Positions 7,470 through 15,556 are shown, counted from the first letter of the stretch. The stretch is 30,479 nt of DNA from Lachnospiraceae bacterium (GCA_021205045.1 JAJPYH010000014.1:1-30479); one strand, 5' to 3'. Notes: a model not told the origin generated them from the sequence alone. Program-made: numbers and translations.

Positions 7470-7822
7470 CCGTAATCCTTCCTTTCCGAGCATCCATTAT
7501 CGGAAGGATTTCCTGCCTACACACTATCACATTTCAACCATTTAATCAAGTACAATTTTACAATGTTGTGTACAAAAGACAACGATTGCTGTATTGAAAA
7601 AATGTCTGTAGCCGCTTTCAGGTGTGACTTTTCAGGCTCCTTTCAAAGGATGCTCTACCTTATATAGGCGCGAACTCCCCGATTCGTCACAGAAAAATTT
7701 AAAAAATGATAAAAAAAATTCCACCTGTGCGGTTGCTAATTCAACAGCTCATTTGCATTGCAAAAAGTCTGTCGGACTGCAGCCTCACAGATAAAAAAAT
7801 GTGAATAATAGCATGAAACGAA
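7470..7822. other. Gene-free AT-rich gap
   Basis: No coding frame, RNA gene or well-formed promoter is evident. The segment holds A/T runs and, just after the aminopeptidase stop on the minus strand, weak dyads (TTCACA/TGTGA and AGTC/GACT followed by TTTTT at about 7764-7790) that could give inefficient termination. The part near 7470-7560 probably held the promoter of the Rpn gene. The rest looks like debris left by mobile DNA. Confidence 0.5.
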
Positions 7823-9100
7823 TCACATACCGTAAAAATACTTCATTACCTTCACCATGTACTCAATGTCCCTGCTGCCCGCCGTCTCCACCGCGGAGTG
7901 CATGGCCAGCTGGGCCAGTCCGATATCCACCGTCGCTACGGACATGTGGGTGGCGGAGTATTTGCCCAGAGTGCCGCCGCCCATACTGTCGGAATGATTG
8001 TGGAAAATCTGGCAGGGCACGTCCGCCTGACGGCAGAGCTGTTTCATGACACTGCCGGTGTAAGCGCTGGTGGTATATTTCTGCGCTGCGGAATATTTGA
8101 TCACAATGCCCGCGTTCATGGCAGGCTGGTTGGTGGGATCCGCTTTCTCCGGGCTGTTGGGATGCACCGCGTGAGCGTTGTCCGCGGAAATCATAAAGCT
8201 GTTGGCCATGGTTTCCATGTAGGAGGTTTCGCTGCCGCCCAGACTGTAGACCACACGCTTCACTGTATCTCTCAGGAAATCGCTGTCCGCGCCCTGGGGA
8301 GACATGCTGCCCACCTCCTCATTGTCAAAGATGGCGCAGAGACTTACATAATCATCCGGCTCGCTCTCAATGATGGCCTTTAAGCTGGCAAAGGCGCACT
8401 CCTGATCATCCAGTCTGGGGGAAAGAATCAGATCCTCATCCACCCCGATCAGGGTTCCCGGCTGGCGGGTATACAGGTTCAGGTCATAGCCCAGAATTCT
8501 GTCGGCGTCCGCTTCCGCCTCCTGTTCCAGCAGCTTTTGAAAGGCCTGCTGATCCGCGGTTGTGGAAAGCAGCGGGCACAGATCCTTCTGCACACTGAAT
8601 TTCATGCCGTTATTGGCCTCTTTGTTCATATGTATCGCCAGAGAAGGAATAACCAGCAGATCCCGGTCAAAATTCACCAGCTTTTTGACAATCTGTCCGT
8701 CCTCCTCCAGGTAAACCTTCCCCGCCACGGACAAGGGCCTGTCAAACCAGGTGGACAGGATCATGCCGCCGTAGCGCTCCACATTCAGCTTTGTATAAAG
8801 CTTTCCCTGCAGCATTTCCGGGTTGGCCTTGATCTTAAAGGCCGGGGAATCGCTGTGACTGGCCGCCAGGTGAAAGCCCTTCCATGGCTTTCGGGGAATG
8901 CGGAAGGCAATAATGGCAGAGCCCTGTCTGGTCACATAATAGCTTTTGCCTCTCTCAAGCTCCCAGCTGTTTTTTTCACTGATTCTCTCAAAACCGGCTG
9001 TCTCCAGACGCTCCTTGGCCTGAGCCACCACATGGTAGGGGCTGGGCGCATGGTCGATGAAATCAAGTAATTCCTGTACGGTACTGTTTTTTTCCTGCAT
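7823..9100 (-). CDS. M18 family aminopeptidase (aspartyl aminopeptidase type)
   Basis: Cytoplasmic di-metal aminopeptidase that removes N-terminal residues, often acidic ones, from peptides as part of peptide turnover. Metal and catalytic residues are visible in order: His in ASHSDSPAF (about residue 82), Asp in SPRLDDQECAF, the Glu pair in FDNEEVGS, Asp in ISADNAHAVHPN and His in FHNHSDSMGGGTLG. At 425 residues it has normal M18 length. The frame is open to an ATG at 9127, but the ATG at 9100 is preferred because a purine-rich GAGAGAG lies about seven bases ahead and homologues start close to the VQELLDFIDHAPSPYH motif. It follows the amylase gene, separated by 160 bases of tandem repeat. 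Confidence 0.93.
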   Translation of the reverse strand: MQEKNSTVQELLDFIDHAPSPYHVVAQAKERLETAGFERISEKNSWELERGKSYYVTRQGSAIIAFRIPRKPWKGFHLAASHSDSPAFKIKANPEMLQGKLYTKLNVERYGGMILSTWFDRPLSVAGKVYLEEDGQIVKKLVNFDRDLLVIPSLAIHMNKEANNGMKFSVQKDLCPLLSTTADQQAFQKLLEQEAEADADRILGYDLNLYTRQPGTLIGVDEDLILSPRLDDQECAFASLKAIIESEPDDYVSLCAIFDNEEVGSMSPQGADSDFLRDTVKRVVYSLGGSETSYMETMANSFMISADNAHAVHPNSPEKADPTNQPAMNAGIVIKYSAAQKYTTSAYTGSVMKQLCRQADVPCQIFHNHSDSMGGGTLGKYSATHMSVATVDIGLAQLAMHSAVETAGSRDIEYMVKVMKYFYGM

Positions 9101-9154
9101 TGTAAATCTCTCTCTTTTCTTTATCATTTAATAAGCCGCCAAAGGTACGGCTAA

Positions 9155-9263
9155 TCTGCCCTCACATCCGACGGCAGTCTGTTCTGTTACCTCTCGCATC
9201 CGGCGACAGTCTCTGTCCTGCGCTTACCTCTCACATTCGGCGACAGTCTCCGTCCTGCGACTA
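9155..9263. repeat. 37-bp tandem repeats anchored on the amylase stop codon
   Basis: Two full 37-base units at 9188-9224 and 9225-9261, each starting TACCTCTC(G/A)CA, are followed by a third start at 9262 that is the authentic 3' end of the amylase gene. A diverged partial copy lies at 9155-9187. The shared core is CGGCGACAGTCTC(T/C)GTCCTGCG. The amylase TAG (9261-9263) spans the junction of units. Confidence 0.8.
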
Positions 9264-10574
9264 CCTCTCGCACTTCCAGAAAGCGGCGCTGTAGGGCGGC
9301 AGATGGCTGCCTCCGCCGAAATCATGAATCTCCCCGGTAATCAGATCCCGGGCCAACCCGCAGCCGGCGTCAAAATGAGCCACATACTCCTCCCCGTCCG
9401 CGTTGATGGCCACCAGCACTCTCTCGCTGTCGCATTTTCTCTCAAAAATGCACTGTTTATTGGTCAGAAGGACAGAGCGGAAGGCTCCATGATTGAGCGC
9501 CCTGGAATTCTTCTTCGCCGCGGAGAGCTTACTGATCCATTCTGTCAGGTCATTCCACAGCGGTTTTTCGAAGGCCGGGCGCAGAGCCGGATCTCCCTCG
9601 CTCTTATTGGCTTTCACTCCCCACTCACTTCCGTAGTACAGACAGGGAATGCCGGGCATGCCAAAGAGCAGGGCGTAAATCAGGGGCAGGTGCTTTTCAT
9701 TCTGCAGCACGCTGGCGATTCTGGACACATCATGGTTGTCCACAAAGGAAAGCAGGTGCCTGCCGGTATAAAGGCACCAGGACTCTGAGCCAAACTGACG
9801 GTTCAGAGAGTGAATGATCTCAAACATATTCATGCTGTTGAAGCTGGAATAAAGGCCCTTGTAGCACTCATAATTGGTGACGGAATGCAGCATTTCCGCA
9901 TTCATAATGCGGTTATAATCTCCGTGGAGCACCTCTCCCACCAGAAAGAAATCCTGCTTCACATAATTACAATGAGCCCGCAGCTTCCGGAGGAAATCCT
10001 CATCCAGGCTGTAGGCCACATCCAGTCTCAGTCCGTCGATGTCCCAGGCAGCCACCCAGAAGCTGACGCATTCCAGCAGATAGTCTGTTACCTGGGGATT
10101 GCGCAGATTTAATTTCACCAGATCATAGCAGCCCTCCCAGCCCTCATACCACAGGCCGTCGTTGTAAGGGGAATTGCCCTGAAAATCAATGCGGTAAAAC
10201 CAGTCCTTATAGGGGGAATTCTCCCGGTTTTGCAGCACGTCCTGAAAGGCCCAAAAGCCCCGACCCACATGGTTGAACACTCCGTCCAGCACCACCCGGA
10301 TGCCGTGGGAGTGAAGTTCACGCACCACCTTCCGGAAATCCTCTTCATCCCCCAGGCGGGTGTCAATTCTGCGGTAATCCCTGGTGTCATAGCCGTGTGT
10401 GTCGGATTCAAACAAAGGAGAAAAGTAAATTGCATCCACTCCCAGCTTCTCCAGATGGGGAATCCACTCCAGTACCTTCAGAATTCTGTGCTCCTGCACA
10501 CCGTCATTGGCAAAGGGCGCACCGCAAAAGCCCATGGGGTAAATCTGATAAAAAACACTTTCCTTTGCCCACAT
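9261..10574 (-). CDS. Glycoside hydrolase family 13 alpha-amylase/neopullulanase-type enzyme
   Basis: Cytoplasmic alpha-glucan hydrolase acting on maltodextrin-type oligosaccharides; there is no signal peptide. The four GH13 motifs are in order: DGVFNH at about 97-102, GLRLDVA with nucleophile Asp185, VGEVLHG with acid/base Glu214, and FVDNHD with Asp282. A small C-terminal beta domain ends at residue 437. It lacks the N-terminal starch-binding-like domain of cyclomaltodextrinases, so substrate preference is uncertain. The frame extends to 10595, but the ATG at 10574 has a textbook AAGGAG seven bases upstream and starts at the conserved WAKESVFYQIYP. It follows the GNAT gene by about 70 bases with no terminator seen. 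Confidence 0.92.
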   Translation of the reverse strand: MWAKESVFYQIYPMGFCGAPFANDGVQEHRILKVLEWIPHLEKLGVDAIYFSPLFESDTHGYDTRDYRRIDTRLGDEEDFRKVVRELHSHGIRVVLDGVFNHVGRGFWAFQDVLQNRENSPYKDWFYRIDFQGNSPYNDGLWYEGWEGCYDLVKLNLRNPQVTDYLLECVSFWVAAWDIDGLRLDVAYSLDEDFLRKLRAHCNYVKQDFFLVGEVLHGDYNRIMNAEMLHSVTNYECYKGLYSSFNSMNMFEIIHSLNRQFGSESWCLYTGRHLLSFVDNHDVSRIASVLQNEKHLPLIYALLFGMPGIPCLYYGSEWGVKANKSEGDPALRPAFEKPLWNDLTEWISKLSAAKKNSRALNHGAFRSVLLTNKQCIFERKCDSERVLVAINADGEEYVAHFDAGCGLARDLITGEIHDFGGGSHLPPYSAAFWKCER

Positions 10575-10644
10575 AAAAATACTCCTTCGTATCACAATAT
10601 CAACAGCGGTTCCTGAAGCGAACGGTCAATAAATCTGCCGGTCG

Positions 10645-11115
10645 CTACAGGACCTTCTCCATGCCCACCTTGTAGGGAGCAAGGCCGCATTTTTCATAAA
10701 ATTTCATAGCGCCGGGATTGCAGCTCCACACATTCAGCGTCACATTGTAGCAGCCGATTCCCCTGGCGTATTCCAGCACATATTCGTAAAGGCTTTGTCC
10801 GATATGACTTCCTCTGATCTCCTCGTCCACACACAGATCGTCGATGTAGAGGGTTTTCATATCGGGATGGATGTTGTCATTCACATACTCTTCCAGGATG
10901 CAGAAAGCATATCCCAAAACCTGATTGTTCTCATCCACCGCCGCAAAAACAGGGCGGGTCTCATCTGCAAGCAGCTCTTTCAGCTCCTCATCCGTATATT
11001 TTTTGACATTTGCTTTGAATAAATCCGGTCTGCCGTTGTGGTGTACCATCAGCACCTGGCACAACAGCTTATTCAGCCCCTGCATGTCCGCGGCTGTCGC
11101 TCTTCTTATGTTCAT
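10645..11115 (-). CDS. GNAT family N-acetyltransferase
   Basis: Acetyl-CoA-dependent acyltransferase of 156 residues in a single GNAT fold. The LYIDDLCVDEEIRGSHIG segment holds beta-4 and the acetyl-CoA pyrophosphate-binding loop (R-x-x-G-x-G/A type, here RGSHIG). NVTLNVWSCNPGAMKFYEKCGL is the C-terminal CoA-side element common to the family. The substrate cannot be told from sequence. The start at 11115 has AAGGAG eight to nine bases upstream. It lies 17 bases after the small helical-protein gene and probably shares its transcript. Confidence 0.88.
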   Translation of the reverse strand: MNIRRATAADMQGLNKLLCQVLMVHHNGRPDLFKANVKKYTDEELKELLADETRPVFAAVDENNQVLGYAFCILEEYVNDNIHPDMKTLYIDDLCVDEEIRGSHIGQSLYEYVLEYARGIGCYNVTLNVWSCNPGAMKFYEKCGLAPYKVGMEKVL

Positions 11116-11132
11116 TGTATTCTCTCCTTCTG

Positions 11133-11564
11133 TTAAAGATATTCCCGCAGTCCCTTTTCCAGCTGCTCCTCCGCCTCAATGATGTCCCCGGTCAGCTTTT
11201 TCACCTCCTGGGTGGCCGCCGGATACTGATGAAGATAGCGATACAGAGATTTGATGCCCATGTGGCAGCCGTCCGTGACCATCTCCGCGGCCACCCGGTC
11301 GCAGTTCTGCTCATCCATCTTCATCATGGTCTTCGCTTTGGCCACCAGCTTTGCCATGGCCGCCGGTTCCTTGCCGTTGTCCCGGTAGCGCTCCAAAAGC
11401 CTGTGGGTATCCTCGCCCAGTCTGGAGTGGGTGTCCTTGCTTTGCTCCAGCAGATTTTTCAGGCTCTGGTTTTTCACCCTGTCCATCACATCATCCAGGG
11501 ATGAGATTCCCATTTTCACCCCGGCGTTGCACTCCCGAAGGAGCTTAATTGTGTCGTCGTTCAT
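11133..11564 (-). CDS. Small all-helical protein of unknown function (four-helix bundle, DUF2383/ferritin-like appearance)
   Basis: I do not recognise a named family with confidence. The 143-residue product is almost wholly helical and polar, with no signal peptide or membrane segment. Two segments resemble each other, CNAGVKMGISSLDDVMD near the start and DGCHMGIKSLYRYLHQY near residue 105, suggesting an internally duplicated helical hairpin. Spaced Glu, His and Asp residues might bind metal, as in ferritin-like bundles. The frame is open to 11681, but the ATG at 11564 has GGGAGG seven bases upstream, and the upstream part is a structured non-coding leader. It is the first gene of a probable unit with the GNAT acetyltransferase. 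Confidence 0.75.
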   Translation of the reverse strand: MNDDTIKLLRECNAGVKMGISSLDDVMDRVKNQSLKNLLEQSKDTHSRLGEDTHRLLERYRDNGKEPAAMAKLVAKAKTMMKMDEQNCDRVAAEMVTDGCHMGIKSLYRYLHQYPAATQEVKKLTGDIIEAEEQLEKGLREYL

Positions 11565-11631
11565 TCCCGCACCTCCCTGTGTTTTTTCTATCATGATTAA
11601 AGCAACAAAAAGGTATGTCGTTGCGATCCCC

Positions 11632-11696
11632 AAGGTCATAAATGGGAATGCACACCCGAAGGGCGTACCTTGCGTAAGCATTCGATTTCTGACCTT
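11632..11696 (-). other. Long hairpin with UUCG-capped inner stem in the leader of the helical-protein gene
   Basis: Positions 11632-11651 (AAGGTCATAAATGGGAATGC on the plus strand) pair with 11678-11696 with only about three mismatches or bulges. An inner dyad, read on the minus strand as CGCCC-TTCG-GGTG, caps it. It lies 70-130 bases upstream of the 11564 start with no T-run at its foot, so it looks more like a leader RNA structure or a small palindromic element than a terminator. Confidence 0.6.
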
Positions 11697-11812
11697 TTGT
11701 CCCTTGTATCATATCATTACAGTGTCTGCAGAGAAGGAGGAAATTATACGCTTTTTCAGTGATGCTGGATGAACGGCATCCATTACCGCGCGGAAAAATG
11801 ATACGCTGTCAT

Positions 11813-12889
11813 TTACCGTCCGCTCATCTTCACCAGCTTTGCGGCCTGGTCCGCGGCGATACAGGCGTCCAGAATTTCGTCGATGTCGCCGTTCATGACC
11901 TTGTCCAGCTTGTACAGGGTCAGGCCGATACGGTGATCGGTGACCCGGCCCTGGGGAAAGTTGTAGGTGCGGATTTTCTCGGAGCGGTCGCCGGTACCGA
12001 TCTGGCTGCGGCGCAGCTCCGCCTCCGCATCGTGCTGCTTTTGCTGCTCGATGTCGTAGAGCTTGGATTTCAGCAGGGCGAAGGCCTTGGCCTTATTTTG
12101 CAGCTGGCTCTTCTCGGTCTGGGAATAGACCACGATTCCGGTGGGATAGTGGGTCAGGCGCACCGCGGAATCGGTGGTGTTGACGCACTGGCCGCCGTTG
12201 CCGGAGGCCCGCATCACATCGATGCGGATATCCTTTTCATCAATCACAATGTCAATGTCCTCGTCCGCCTCCGGCATCACCGCCACGGTGGCGGTGGAGG
12301 TGTGAATCCGCCCGCCGGACTCAGTCTCAGGCACTCTCTGCACCCGATGAACGCCGGACTCATATTTTAACCGGGAATAGGCGCCCTTTCCGGAAATCTG
12401 GAAGTTGACCTCCTTCATGCCGCCGATACCGCTCTCATCGGCGTACTGGGTTCCCACCTTCCAGCCTTTGCTCAGGGCATATTTGACATATAAGCGGTAA
12501 AGCTCCGCCGCAAAAAGGGCGGCCTCATCGCCTCCGGCCCCGCCGCGGATCTCCATGATCACGTTCTTGTCATCATTGGGATCCTTGGGCAAAAGCAGAA
12601 TTTTCAGCTTCTGCTCCAGCTCTTCCTCCGCCATTCTGCTGTCCGCAAGGGTTTCCTTTAAAAGGCCACGCATCTCCTCATCGGTCTCCTCCTCCAGCAT
12701 GGAAAGAGAATCCTCAATGTCCTGCTTTACCTGTTTGTAGCTTTTATAGGTCTCCACCACCGGCGTTAAGTCGCTCTGCTCTTTCATGAGCTTGCGGAAC
12801 CGCTCCTGGTTGGCCGTGATCGTAGGCTCATTTAATTCATTTAAAATTTCCTCAAAACGATTCAGTAAATCGTCCAGCTTGTCAAACAT
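11813..12889 (-). CDS. prfA: Peptide chain release factor 1
   Basis: Reads UAA and UAG stop codons and triggers hydrolysis of peptidyl-tRNA on the ribosome. The 358 residues match RF1 length. The catalytic GGQ lies at 232-234 in RASGNGGQCVNTTDSAV, and the stop-recognition PxT tripeptide is PET at 187-189 in RVPETESGGRIHTS. The EIRGGAGGDEA segment is typical of RF1. The start at 12889 has GGAGG a few bases upstream. It follows prmC, whose product methylates the GGQ glutamine; the pair is adjacent in most Firmicutes. Here the two are separated by about 190 bases of 40-bp tandem repeats. Confidence 0.97.
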   Translation of the reverse strand: MFDKLDDLLNRFEEILNELNEPTITANQERFRKLMKEQSDLTPVVETYKSYKQVKQDIEDSLSMLEEETDEEMRGLLKETLADSRMAEEELEQKLKILLLPKDPNDDKNVIMEIRGGAGGDEAALFAAELYRLYVKYALSKGWKVGTQYADESGIGGMKEVNFQISGKGAYSRLKYESGVHRVQRVPETESGGRIHTSTATVAVMPEADEDIDIVIDEKDIRIDVMRASGNGGQCVNTTDSAVRLTHYPTGIVVYSQTEKSQLQNKAKAFALLKSKLYDIEQQKQHDAEAELRRSQIGTGDRSEKIRTYNFPQGRVTDHRIGLTLYKLDKVMNGDIDEILDACIAADQAAKLVKMSGR

Positions 12890-12898
12890 TTCTCCTCC

Positions 12899-13098
12899 TC
12901 CATCTCCCGGACACCTGCCTGTCAGGCATCATCCCTTCTCCATCTCCAGGACACCTGCCTGTTAGACACCACCCCTTCTCCATCTCCCGGGCACCTGCCT
13001 GTCAGACACCATCCCTCCTCCATCTCCCGGGCACCTGCCTGTCAGACACCATCCCTTCTTCATCTTTCCCGAAGCATCCTGTCAGGCTTCTGTCCTGC
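12899..13098. repeat. Five 40-bp tandem repeats between prmC and prfA
   Basis: Units of exactly 40 bases start at 12899, 12939, 12979 and 13019, each beginning TCCATCTCC(C/A)GG and containing CACCTGCCTGT(C/T)AG. A diverged fifth copy at 13059-13098 contains the prmC stop codon (13082-13084). Units 3 and 4 differ at only one or two positions. The array seems to have grown from the 3' end of prmC into the intergenic space. Confidence 0.9.
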
Positions 13099-14044
13099 CC
13101 CATTTTCCGGTCACCACCCGGTCAAGCCCTGCCAGATCCCTGATCACACGCACATCCTCAAATCCCGTCGCGCTCATCAGGCCGCTGACCGCCGCCCCCT
13201 GAGCATATCCGAGCTCCAGGAAACGACAACCGCCGTCTTTGAAATGCTCCCTGCTCTCCGGAATGATCCTTCGATAATAATTAAGGCCGTCCTCACCGCC
13301 GTCCAGGGCAAGTGCCGGTTCATGGACTTTCACCTCCGGCTCCAGGTCTTCCATCACCTGAGAGGCAATATAGGGCGGGTTGGAAACAATCACATCAAAA
13401 CGGCCAGCCACAGAAGCGAAGAGGTTGCTCTGTTTCAGGGCTGCATGTAACAATTTGCCTTCATGAATTTCCCGATCAGCTGATTTTCCTTCACAGATTT
13501 TCCTGTCAGGTGCCTTCTCTTCACAGCTTTTCCTGTCCGTTTTTCCTTCTTCACGGAGACTGTATAATGTCTGAATTCTATCCAGATTTCTCTCCGCCAC
13601 CGTAAGCGCCCCGGCGGAAATATCCGTTCCCAGGCCCTCACATCCCTCACTGTAATAGAGAAGGCTCAGCAAAATACAGCTGCTTCCGGTGCACAGATCC
13701 AAAATCTCCATTCCGGGTTTCAGCACCTTCAGCGCTTCCTCCACCAGAGTCTCCGTATCCTGCCTGGGAATCAGCACATTTTCATCGACATAAAAGGGCA
13801 GCCCCATAAACTCCTGCATCCCTGTGATCTGCTGCAGGGGAACCCGCTTTTCCCTGCGGCCAACGGCCTGAAAATATACCTGCTCTTTGCTCTCTGCAAG
13901 CTCTCTGTCGCCGTGCACCAGAAGCTCCTGGCGGCTCACGCCGCAGAAATGCTCCAGCAAAAGTCTGGCGTCCAGGGTGTATTCCGCCACGCCCGCTTTC
14001 TTTAAAAGCGCAGCGCCTTTTCGGTATGCTTCCTCACAGGTCAT
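13082..14044 (-). CDS. prmC: Peptide chain release factor N5-glutamine methyltransferase
   Basis: Uses S-adenosylmethionine to methylate the glutamine of the GGQ motif in RF1 and RF2. The helical N-terminal domain covers about residues 1-80; LIPRQDTETLVEEAL and the SAM-binding ILDLCTGSSCILLSL follow, and the catalytic NPPY is at 222-225. The protein has 320 residues against about 280-290 usually; the excess is an insertion at about 160-205 made of three 10-residue charged repeats between the DRIQ helix and the NLF strand. The start overlaps the DUF1385 gene by 11 bases, which indicates translational coupling. Confidence 0.95.
   Translation of the reverse strand: MTCEEAYRKGAALLKKAGVAEYTLDARLLLEHFCGVSRQELLVHGDRELAESKEQVYFQAVGRREKRVPLQQITGMQEFMGLPFYVDENVLIPRQDTETLVEEALKVLKPGMEILDLCTGSSCILLSLLYYSEGCEGLGTDISAGALTVAERNLDRIQTLYSLREEGKTDRKSCEEKAPDRKICEGKSADREIHEGKLLHAALKQSNLFASVAGRFDVIVSNPPYIASQVMEDLEPEVKVHEPALALDGGEDGLNYYRRIIPESREHFKDGGCRFLELGYAQGAAVSGLMSATGFEDVRVIRDLAGLDRVVTGKWGRTEA
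13460..13559 (-). repeat. 30-bp tandem repeats inside prmC
   Basis: Units at 13460-13489, 13490-13519 and 13520-13549, each beginning TTCA(C/T)(A/G), with the start of a fourth at 13550, encode KSADREIHEG, KAPDRKICEG and KTDRKSCEE(K). The period of 30 preserves the reading frame. Confidence 0.85.
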
Positions 14045-15353
14045 GGTTCAGAAGCTCCTCAATTTCTCTGCCGGCCTCCTCCTCGCTGCGGACTTTTCCG
14101 CTGCCGGAGGAATAACCATAACCCTCGCTGCCCCTGGTTTCTGCACCACTTCTGCTCTGCCCTTCGCCCTGACCGCTTCCTCTGAATTTAAAAGGTTCAA
14201 AGTCAGCGAAAAAGTCGTCATCATCATCGAAGTCATGGCTATCCTCATAGTCGTCTTCGTCAAAGTCATGATCATGATCTTCATAGTTATCACCACGAAA
14301 ACCATGACTATCCGCAAAGCCGTCGCCCTCGAAATCGTCATCATAATCATCGTCATAATCGTAGTCATAGTCCGACGCTTCTCCGTCGTCCACCTCCGGC
14401 TCCTGAGGTTCGAACGTGGCTTCCTGATAGGCCTTCCAGTCAAAGACCGCCTCCACCGCCTTAATGGCCACCTCGATCATGCCGTCCTCCGGCTCTCTGG
14501 TGCTGAGCTTCTGCATGCCCAGCCCCGGCAGATTCAGAAGCTTCACAATCGGGTTGGCGCTGCGCCCCGCCAGACGGATCAGCTCATAGGAAATCGAGGC
14601 GATCACCGGGATCAGCAGCAGACGGTATACCAGCCGCAGAAATGGATTGGGCACCTGAATAAAGAAAAACAGCACGCAGGAAAGCACCATCACATACAGC
14701 ATAAAGCTGGTGCCGCAGCGGGGATGCAGCCTGCTGGAACGGCGCACGTTCTGCACCGTCAGCGGTTTGCCCCGCTCAATGCAGTTGATGCATTTATGCT
14801 CCGCGCCGTGATACATATACATTCTGTCGATATCGTCCATCAGCCCGATCAGCGCCACATAGGCGATAAATATGGCCAGACGAAGCACGCCCTCAAAGAT
14901 GGAGAGCACCATCCTGCTCACAATAAACTGACCCAGCAGGGCGCTCAGCCCGTAGGGTAGCAAAATAAAAACCGCCACCGCCAGAATCACCGCGGCGATG
15001 ACCGTCAGGGTCATGATAATATTGTTGGCCCTGTCGCCGAAATGCTTTTGTAAGAAAAGCTCAAATCTGCCCGGCTCCTCCTCCTCGTCCTCCATGCCCA
15101 CCTCGGCGGAAAAATTCAGACTGGAGAATCCCACCGTCAGGCTTTCTATAAAATTCACCACACCCCTGACAAAGGGGATTTCGGATAATCTGCTTTTTTT
15201 CTTTTTGGGATCTGTCTTCTTTTCCAGAGCAATGGTGCCGTCAGCCTTACGGACCGCGATGGCGTAATCTGCGCCGTTCCGCATCATGATGCCGTCGAGG
15301 ACGGCCTGGCCGCCGATGCCGCAGTAATGCTGCTTTGCCTTTTTGCGTGACAT
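14034..15353 (-). CDS. DUF1385 family membrane protein
   Basis: Integral membrane protein of unknown biochemical role, conserved next to rpmE/prmC/prfA in Firmicutes. The signature segments are present: GGQAVLDGIMMRNG at the N terminus, YHGAEHKCINCIE near residue 185 and HPRCGTSFMLYV near 212. Hydrophobic stretches at about 112-140, 148-175, 215-235 and 240-260 should span the membrane. After residue ~325 there is an unusual tail of about 115 residues, dominated by Asp, Tyr, His and Glu (for example DYDYDDDYDDDFEGDG) and then Gly/Ser-rich, which makes it 439 residues instead of the usual ~310. The ATG at 15353 follows AGGAGG. The gene overlaps prmC by 11 bases. Confidence 0.93.
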   Translation of the reverse strand: MSRKKAKQHYCGIGGQAVLDGIMMRNGADYAIAVRKADGTIALEKKTDPKKKKSRLSEIPFVRGVVNFIESLTVGFSSLNFSAEVGMEDEEEEPGRFELFLQKHFGDRANNIIMTLTVIAAVILAVAVFILLPYGLSALLGQFIVSRMVLSIFEGVLRLAIFIAYVALIGLMDDIDRMYMYHGAEHKCINCIERGKPLTVQNVRRSSRLHPRCGTSFMLYVMVLSCVLFFFIQVPNPFLRLVYRLLLIPVIASISYELIRLAGRSANPIVKLLNLPGLGMQKLSTREPEDGMIEVAIKAVEAVFDWKAYQEATFEPQEPEVDDGEASDYDYDYDDDYDDDFEGDGFADSHGFRGDNYEDHDHDFDEDDYEDSHDFDDDDDFFADFEPFKFRGSGQGEGQSRSGAETRGSEGYGYSSGSGKVRSEEEAGREIEELLNHDL

Positions 15354-15510
15354 AGCTTCCTCCTGTAAAATTTCCTGAAAAACTTCCTGTAAAGCAAATG
15401 AACATGTCCGCCGACGCGGGCATCACGATGCATAAAAGCCAATTGCTCCGCTCTTTTGTCTTCGCTTCGCTGCGGTTTCCGCCCCGCACTTACTGACTTT
15501 TACCATACGA

Positions 15511-15549
15511 AAAAGGTTGAGATGAAAAACACCTCAACCTCAACCTTTT
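15511..15549 (-). terminator. Terminator after rpmE
   Basis: On the minus strand AAAAGGTTGAG pairs with CTCAACCTTTT, followed by TTCG. It begins 7 bases after the rpmE stop. The loop of about 17 bases is purine/T-rich. It should end most rpmE transcripts, leaving DUF1385-prmC-prfA to readthrough or another promoter. Confidence 0.65.
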
Positions 15550-15556
15550 CAACCGT

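Noticed and set aside
11133..11681. N-terminal hydrophobic extension of the helical protein as a membrane anchor
   Set aside because: The ATG at 11564 has a strong ribosome binding site, and the upstream 117 bases largely form the leader hairpin region, so the hydrophobic extension is not likely translated.
12899..13098. Possible CRISPR array because of regular 40-bp spacing
   Set aside because: The units are contiguous whole-length copies with no unique spacers and no cas genes nearby.
13887..14960. 357-codon plus-strand frame with hydrophobic segments
   Set aside because: It is antisense to DUF1385 and prmC; its repetitive Ile/Val/Thr stretches are the complement of the Asp-rich tail codons.
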